From assembly GCA_002410065.1 (NCBI GenBank), contig DHQB01000027.1:246969-297346 (forward strand): a DNA stretch of 50,378 nucleotides, written 5' to 3'. A program made the translations under genes and the position numbers. Numbering within the stretch: position 1 is the stretch's first letter; every line of letters starts with the position of its first letter. The stretch is from Bacteroidales bacterium UBA5349. Its GTDB lineage: Bacteria > Bacteroidota > Bacteroidia > Bacteroidales > Tenuifilaceae. The notes below the pieces were generated by a model. That model was not told the DNA's origin. It saw only the letters and a program-made list of their open reading frames with translations, and searched no databases. This document shows positions 45,749 to 50,378 of the stretch, piece by piece.

Positions 45749-46192
45749 TTAATCTCCTATGGTTACTAGGATGTCGCCTTCCATAATTGTGTCACCCTTG
45801 TTCACATTAATCTTAATAATTTTCCCGTCCTTATCGGAGTCAATATTATTCTCCATTTTCATTGCCTCGAGGCAAATTAATTTTTGACCTTTTTTAACCA
45901 AATCACCCTCTTTTACAAATATTTCGAGAATAGCGCCAGGTAGTGGAGATTTAATGTGGCCAGCACCTTTAGGTGCTGATGGCGAGCTGGTTTTGGCAAC
46001 TGCAGGATGACTATCGGTAGAGGGAATGGCGACTTGACGAACAAGTTTAGGTGTTTTGGTTTGCTGAATTACCCTGTCAACTTCAACCCTGTAGTTTGTT
46101 CCATTAACCTCAACCTCTGCAATGTTATCTTCAACTGAAGCAATATTTACCTCATATTGATTGCCGTGTATGGTAAGTTTAAATTTTTTCAT
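45749..46192 (-). CDS. Biotin carboxyl carrier subunit of the decarboxylase (MmdC-type)
   Basis: A 147-residue protein with an N-terminal strand-rich part, a Pro/Ala/Ser linker (about 55-80) and a C-terminal biotinyl domain. The biotin-accepting Lys112 lies in EAMKMEN, and the domain opens HIKSPLPGAILEIFVKEGD. The biotin shuttles CO2 from the carboxyltransferase MmdA to the membrane subunit. It lies between the gamma- and beta-subunit genes with short gaps. Confidence 0.95.
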   Translation of the reverse strand: MKKFKLTIHGNQYEVNIASVEDNIAEVEVNGTNYRVEVDRVIQQTKTPKLVRQVAIPSTDSHPAVAKTSSPSAPKGAGHIKSPLPGAILEIFVKEGDLVKKGQKLICLEAMKMENNIDSDKDGKIIKINVNKGDTIMEGDILVTIGD

Positions 46193-46203
46193 TTTCTAAC
46201 TTG

Positions 46204-46626
46204 TTATTTCGAGTATGGGTTTCTTAAAACTGTTCTATTCATAATTCCGTATATCTTGCTGCTCCATGGAGAGTATGTTCTCGAAATTTTATTCATCGTA
46301 AGGGTTAAACTCTCGTTATCGTGCAACTCATTTTTATACAGATACATTGCCAGTGCAATTGCAGCAATATCTTCGCCGCTTGACATTGTTTTTTCCTGAG
46401 TGTTTGCTTCTTCTTGGGTTTTGGCCTTTTTTGTAAACAGTTTGCCCCAAAATTGAATCACAGTATCAATGTTTTGAAAAGCAAATGCTGCAATGGCAAG
46501 TACAAGAAGTACTGTAACCATTGAAATTACTGCCATAACCACTCCGTAAGGGTCTTGCTTTACAAACACATCAGCTGCGTCTCTACTTGGCCCTGCAACG
46601 TTCAGTAATATTAAGGATATATTCAT
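46204..46626 (-). CDS. Decarboxylase gamma subunit (OadG/MmdD-like)
   Basis: A 140-residue membrane protein with a single strong segment near residues 29-51 (VVMAVISMVTVLLVLAIAAFAFQ), as in OadG. A charged region (KKAKTQEEANTQEKT) and a conserved tail (IAAIALAMYLYKNELHD, then YSPWSSKIYGIMNR) follow. Gamma/delta-type subunits hold the carboxyltransferase to the membrane subunit. Its position between the carboxyltransferase and the biotin carrier fits. Confidence rests on context and layout, since this subunit is poorly conserved. Confidence 0.85.
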   Translation of the reverse strand: MNISLILLNVAGPSRDAADVFVKQDPYGVVMAVISMVTVLLVLAIAAFAFQNIDTVIQFWGKLFTKKAKTQEEANTQEKTMSSGEDIAAIALAMYLYKNELHDNESLTLTMNKISRTYSPWSSKIYGIMNRTVLRNPYSK

Positions 46627-46638
46627 TTGTAGTATTGG

Positions 46639-48204
46639 TTATAGTGGCAAGTTAGAGTGTTTACGCGGTGGGTTAACATCCTTTTTGGTTTGCAAGGATT
46701 GTAAGGCTCTAATAATACGGAATCGTGTATTACGGGGCTCAATAACATCATCAATATAACCAAATTTTGCTGCTACATAAGGGTTCGCAAATTTCTCTTT
46801 ATACTCATTCTCTTTCTTCAGCAAGAATTCGGCTTTGGCTTTTTCGTCTTCAATAGCTGCTAGCTCACGGTTATGCAATACCTCAATAGCACCCTTGGGG
46901 CCCATAACTGCAATTTCGGCACCTGGCCAAGCATAGTTAATATCGCCACGTAGGTGTTTCGAACTCATCACATCGTAAGCGCCGCCATATGCTTTGCGCA
47001 GAATAATGGTGACCTTAGGAACAGTCGCTTCACCGTATGCAAATAGCAGTTTAGCCCCATTCAGGATTATTGCATTGTACTCTTGTCCAGTGCCCGGAAG
47101 GAAACCAGGAACGTCAACTAAGGTAACAACAGGAATATTAAATGCGTCGCAGAAACGAACAAAACGTGCTGCCTTGCGTGATGCGTTGATATCGAGTACA
47201 CCCGCCATGTATTTTGGTTGGTTGGCTACAATGCCCACCGACATACCGTTGAAACGAGCGAAACCGGTAACGATATTTGGTGAATAGTGACGTTGTACCT
47301 CTAGAAATTCGCCATAGTCAACAATGGTCTCAATAACCTCAAGCACATTATATGGCTTGTTTGCTTCTTCGGGAATAATTTCGTTGAGCGAATCATCAAG
47401 TCTGTTAATTGGGTCATCGCAAGGTGCCAATGGTGGCTCCTCAAGGTTATTCTGTGGTAGATAGCTTAAAAGTTTTCTGATAAGCAGAATACCTTCTTCC
47501 TCGTTTTCGGAAACAAAGTGTGCAACACCCGATTTTGAAGCGTGAACATCAGCACCGCCTAACTGCTCAGCTGTTACAGTTTCGCCGGTTACAGTTTTAA
47601 CCACTTTAGGGCCAGTAACAAACATGTAACTTGTGTTGCGGCTCATTATAATAAAGTCGGTAAGGGCTGGAGAATAAACAGCGCCACCAGCACATGGGCC
47701 AAAAATGGCTGAAATTTGAGGAATAACTCCCGAAGCAAGGATATTACGTAGGAAAATATCAGCATATCCACCTAAACTCTTCACACCTTCCTGAATGCGT
47801 GCTCCACCACTATCGTTAATCCCAATTACAGGAGCTCCAACTTTCATGGCCATGTCCATTACTTTGCAGATTTTTTCGGCAAACATTTCTGATAATGAAC
47901 CTCCAAAAACCGTAAAATCTTGGGAGAAAATATAAACGATTCGACCATCAATGGTACCATATCCAGTAACAACACCATCCGACAGATATGTTTCCTGCTC
48001 TAATCCAAAATCGACACAGCGATGCGAAACGAACATATCAAACTCTTCGAAGCTACCTTCGTCGAGAAGCATATCTATACGTTCGCGAGCTGTAAACTTG
48101 CCTTTTTTGTGTTGAGATGCAATACGCTTTTCGCCTCCACCAAGTTTGGCTTTTTCTCTAAGCTCAATTAATTCCTGAATCTTTTGCTTTTGAGTCTTAT
48201 CCAT
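46639..48204 (-). CDS. mmdA: Methylmalonyl-CoA decarboxylase carboxyltransferase subunit alpha (MmdA)
   Basis: A 521-residue acyl-CoA carboxyltransferase with N- and C-terminal crotonase-like halves (about 1-260 and 270-521). Typical motifs are KFTARERIDMLLDEGSFEE, FGGSLSEMFAEKICKVMDMA, GINDSGGARIQEGV, GPCAGGAVYSPALTDF, and in the second half DVPGFLPGTGQEY and AYGGAYDVM. The protein alone is similar to propionyl-CoA carboxylase beta, but the company of oadB, a gamma subunit and a biotin carrier makes methylmalonyl-CoA decarboxylase the better call. It decarboxylates (S)-methylmalonyl-CoA to propionyl-CoA. Confidence 0.94.
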   Translation of the reverse strand: MDKTQKQKIQELIELREKAKLGGGEKRIASQHKKGKFTARERIDMLLDEGSFEEFDMFVSHRCVDFGLEQETYLSDGVVTGYGTIDGRIVYIFSQDFTVFGGSLSEMFAEKICKVMDMAMKVGAPVIGINDSGGARIQEGVKSLGGYADIFLRNILASGVIPQISAIFGPCAGGAVYSPALTDFIIMSRNTSYMFVTGPKVVKTVTGETVTAEQLGGADVHASKSGVAHFVSENEEEGILLIRKLLSYLPQNNLEEPPLAPCDDPINRLDDSLNEIIPEEANKPYNVLEVIETIVDYGEFLEVQRHYSPNIVTGFARFNGMSVGIVANQPKYMAGVLDINASRKAARFVRFCDAFNIPVVTLVDVPGFLPGTGQEYNAIILNGAKLLFAYGEATVPKVTIILRKAYGGAYDVMSSKHLRGDINYAWPGAEIAVMGPKGAIEVLHNRELAAIEDEKAKAEFLLKKENEYKEKFANPYVAAKFGYIDDVIEPRNTRFRIIRALQSLQTKKDVNPPRKHSNLPL

Positions 48205-48239
48205 TGCTTTGAGTATTATTTGAATGTATCTTATTTTGT

Positions 48240-48656
48240 TTACTTATTCTTATTCTTATTCTCACAGAACTCAGTGAGCACACCAAACGTTGATTTTGGA
48301 TGTAGAAATGCAATATCGAGACCCTCAGCACCTTTGCGTGGAGTTTTATCAATAAGATTGATGCCCTTTTCTTCAGCTGTTTTAAGCTGATCTTCAATCT
48401 TATTAACAGCATAGGCTATGTGATGTACACCTTCACCCTTTTTCTCAAGGAACTTACCGATTGGGCCCTCAGGATCAGTAGACTCAAGTAGCTCAATCTT
48501 TGTTTGACCTACCTTAAAAAAGGCAGTCTTTACTTTTTGCTCCTTTACTTCCTCAATATTGTAACACTTAAGGCCAAGGATGTTCTCGTAAAAAGGAATG
48601 GCTTCATCTAAACTTTTTACTGCTATTCCAATGTGTTCGATATGTGTTATTTCCAT
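48240..48656 (-). CDS. mce: Methylmalonyl-CoA epimerase
   Basis: A 138-residue VOC-superfamily enzyme that interconverts (R)- and (S)-methylmalonyl-CoA. The pattern is IEHIGIAVKSLDEAIPFYENILGL (metal-ligand His), KTKIELLES (Glu ligand in the second half-repeat region), GEGVHHIAYAV (His) and GVLTEFCE (Glu). It is the first gene of the decarboxylase operon, 35 bp before mmdA, supplying the S-isomer that MmdA uses. Length is normal. Confidence 0.95.
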   Translation of the reverse strand: MEITHIEHIGIAVKSLDEAIPFYENILGLKCYNIEEVKEQKVKTAFFKVGQTKIELLESTDPEGPIGKFLEKKGEGVHHIAYAVNKIEDQLKTAEEKGINLIDKTPRKGAEGLDIAFLHPKSTFGVLTEFCENKNKNK

Positions 48657-48851
48657 AATTTAGTATGAATTAAAAATTTTGTATAAAAGTAGTTGGTAAT
48701 GATTGAAATGCCATTATTTAATGACGAGCTATTTAGCATATATTAACTTGTTTTACAACATGTTTCAGATTAACCAAATTAGCGAAACATCCTTTTTCTA
48801 TATCGTTTAGGATGGTAAATTTGCAATCAATTTTCGAAAATTTTATCATCA

Positions 48852-49562
48852 ATGGAATGGTTAGAGAGAACCAAACTTTTACTGGGAGAAGAGGATCTTT
48901 TAAAACTTAGTAAAAGTCATGTTTTAGTAGTTGGATTGGGAGGTGTAGGTGCCTATGCTGCCGAGCAAATTTGCCGCGCAGGTGTGGGGGAAATGACCAT
49001 TGTTGATGGTGATTTTATTCAGCATACCAACAGAAACAGGCAATTACCTGCCTTGGGTAGTACTGTAGGGCAATCTAAAGCACAAGTTATGGGCGAGCGG
49101 CTTTTGGATATAAACCCCAATTTAAAACTGTATGTTATTCAGGAGTATATTCGCGACCAAAGGATGGTTGAAATTCTTGATAATCAATACAATTATGTTG
49201 TTGATGCCATTGATACCCTTTCGCCAAAAATATTTTTAATTTACCATGCAATTAAAAAGGGGCACAAGTTGGTGAGTTCTATGGGGAGTGGTGGCAAGTT
49301 AGACCCTTTAAAGGTTGAAATTGCCGATTTTTCGGAAACACGAATATGCCCCCTGGCTCGAATTCTGCGTAAACGACTAGGGCGATTTGGAATAAGGAGT
49401 GGTTTTAAGGTAGTTTTCTCTACCGAAGAGGTGCCCGAACGCGCTATGGTTCTTTGCGAAGATGAGCCAAATAAGAAATCAACCCTTGGCACTATATCGT
49501 ATATGCCCCCAATTTTCGGCTGCCTAATGGCCTCGGTGGTGGTGAGGGATTTGATTGAATAA
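48852..49562 (+). CDS. tcdA: tRNA threonylcarbamoyladenosine dehydratase TcdA (ThiF/E1-like)
   Basis: A 236-residue E1-like adenylating enzyme that converts t6A to cyclic ct6A in tRNA. It shows the nucleotide-binding VLVVGLGGVGAYAAEQICRAGVG (24-46), the IVDGDFIQHTNRNRQ loop and VVDAIDTLSPKI. A C-terminal segment, SYMPPIFGCLMASVVVRDL, is typical of the CsdL/TcdA branch rather than ThiF or MoeB. A TAAATTTG -7-like box lies at 48816-48823. It shares the t6A pathway with tsaE at 19145, though the two are far apart. Confidence 0.92.
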   Translation: MEWLERTKLLLGEEDLLKLSKSHVLVVGLGGVGAYAAEQICRAGVGEMTIVDGDFIQHTNRNRQLPALGSTVGQSKAQVMGERLLDINPNLKLYVIQEYIRDQRMVEILDNQYNYVVDAIDTLSPKIFLIYHAIKKGHKLVSSMGSGGKLDPLKVEIADFSETRICPLARILRKRLGRFGIRSGFKVVFSTEEVPERAMVLCEDEPNKKSTLGTISYMPPIFGCLMASVVVRDLIE

Positions 49563-49893
49563 TCTATTGTACACCTATGGGACTCTTTATTCTACGGCAA
49601 TTTTTTGCTATTGGTATGTGTCCTCTAAATGGGCTTATGTTGCTAAGAATTTTGTTATTGGTATGTGTTTTCTCCGAGGACGGAGGTTTGAAAATAGCAC
49701 CCCTACGGGGCGCCTCTGATTTTATCATGATTTTTCTATCGCTATTTGCGCTCACCGAGGGCTTATCCTGCTGGTATAGTAATCTATGAGGGCTCAGGGT
49801 GAGTTGCTTTCATGTTCACCCCAGAGGGGTGAAATAGTGATGGGAAATTATTTCCAACTGAATCTCCCACCCTAGGGGGGTGGAATAGAGAAT
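49563..49893. repeat. Cluster of REP-like palindromes next to the HUH transposase
   Basis: 331 bp without a gene. It contains four short GC-rich palindromes: CTCCG-AGGA-CGGAG (49672-49685), GCACCCC-TAC-GGGGCGC (49697-49713), TTCACCCC-AGA-GGGGTGAA (49815-49833) and CCACCC-TAGGG-GGGTGG (49867-49883). Two copies of a TTG[C/T]TATTGGTATGTG unit lie near 49607 and 49652. The pattern fits REP elements mobilised by the neighbouring transposase. Confidence 0.65.
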
Positions 49894-50352
49894 TTACTCT
49901 AAAAAATCAAAAATGTACTTGGGATTATATTTTACCTCGAACTTATTCAAGAAGTCTAAATACTCCTCCTTAAATGTTACCTTTCTATGATGCTCTTGCT
50001 GTTTATCGATATATTCAATAACATTTGAGCGATGAGACATGCTATACGAGAACAAACCATAACCCTCTTGCCAATGAAACTTAAAGCGCGACAATTTATT
50101 TTCGTTTATAAATCTTGAAGAATCTGATTTGATATCTCGAACAAGGGCAGGGATATCACAAGGATGCATTCCGAAAAATATATGGATATGGTCATGCATT
50201 GAATTTATTGCTAATGGTTTATGCTTTTGGTTCAAAAGAATTCCTCCAATATACTTGTGAAGTTCATCCCTAAAATCATCATTAATTAGCCCATCACGAT
50301 GTTTTACTGCAAATACAAGTTGCATGGAGATTTGATAATATGAGTTTGCCAT
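49894..50352 (-). CDS. tnpA: IS200-like / REP-associated tyrosine (HUH, Y1) transposase
   Basis: About 152 residues from ATG 50352; a longer frame to 50370 starts at a non-ATG codon. It has the HUH motif HDHIHIFF (His55 and His57) and the catalytic tyrosine Tyr114 in VIEYIDKQQEHH, with the conserved GYGLFSYS block before it. These are the marks of the Y1 transposase family (IS200/IS605 and RAYTs), which cut single-stranded DNA at hairpins. No TnpB is adjacent. The GC-rich palindromes just downstream suggest a REP-associated transposase rather than a full IS605. It appears intact. Confidence 0.9.
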   Translation of the reverse strand: MANSYYQISMQLVFAVKHRDGLINDDFRDELHKYIGGILLNQKHKPLAINSMHDHIHIFFGMHPCDIPALVRDIKSDSSRFINENKLSRFKFHWQEGYGLFSYSMSHRSNVIEYIDKQQEHHRKVTFKEEYLDFLNKFEVKYNPKYIFDFLE

Positions 50353-50378
50353 AAGTTGTTTTAACCTCAATTAACCGA

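Noticed and set aside
46639..48204. Calling this gene propionyl-CoA carboxylase beta subunit
   Set aside because: No biotin carboxylase gene is nearby, and the operon has oadB and gamma subunits, which fits methylmalonyl-CoA decarboxylase.
1..50378. CRISPR arrays, tRNA or rRNA genes
   Set aside because: No regularly spaced repeats and no cloverleaf or rRNA-like sequence were seen in the intergenic regions.

Overview
The window looks like a chromosomal contig from a member of the Bacteroidota, most likely an anaerobic or facultative Bacteroidia. Supporting signs are type IX secretion (T9SS) genes (porW/sprE-like and porX), several promoters with the Bacteroidota -7 box TAnnTTTG, many lipoproteins and small outer-membrane beta-barrels, and a complete Na+-translocating methylmalonyl-CoA decarboxylase operon of the kind used in propionate fermentation. 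The first bases are a C14/T6 homopolymer run, so the left side is probably a contig edge.

Layout. 1-4.7 kb is loosely packed and partly AT-rich: an HTH protein running off the edge with a G14 tract, a BPL_N-type lipoprotein, a class II Fic protein, a SMUG2-like uracil-DNA glycosylase and a DUF302 protein. 4.9-11.1 kb (minus strand) holds a large ABC transporter, a lipoprotein and DNA primase. 11.3-19.6 kb (plus strand) holds a 1153-residue outer-membrane barrel with SprA-like motifs, followed by a tight porW-porX-tsaE operon. 19.7-26.5 kb is the accessory centre. A roughly 600-bp direct repeat (promoter plus 5' half of a D-2-hydroxyacid dehydrogenase gene) flanks about 5.2 kb of AT-rich DNA: one copy is a pseudogene and the other is intact. 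The insert carries a compact minus-strand operon: a 46-codon precursor-like peptide, a PqqD-M50 membrane metallopeptidase, an acyltransferase-like protein and an S41 peptidase, plus a frameshifted lipoprotein gene. This is the best candidate here for an undescribed system: a possibly lipid-modified ribosomal peptide with its processing and export proteins.

26.5-40.6 kb is core-like: a Na+/Ca2+ exchanger, an Ig-like lipoprotein / thiamine-binding protein / barrel / RlpA-SPOR operon, an ECF sigma factor overlapping a gene for a TM-plus-barrel protein, an LVIVD-repeat lipoprotein operon, a serpin lipoprotein, and an OFA-type MFS transporter. 40.7-44.5 kb holds metG, an LD-carboxypeptidase and nth. 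44.6-48.7 kb is the methylmalonyl-CoA epimerase/decarboxylase operon (mce-mmdA-oadG-BCCP-oadB), ended by a clear terminator. The right end has tcdA, a cluster of short GC-rich palindromes and an IS200/REP-associated (HUH) transposase.

I saw no rRNA or tRNA gene and no CRISPR array. All functional names rest on motifs read by eye. No database search was run.
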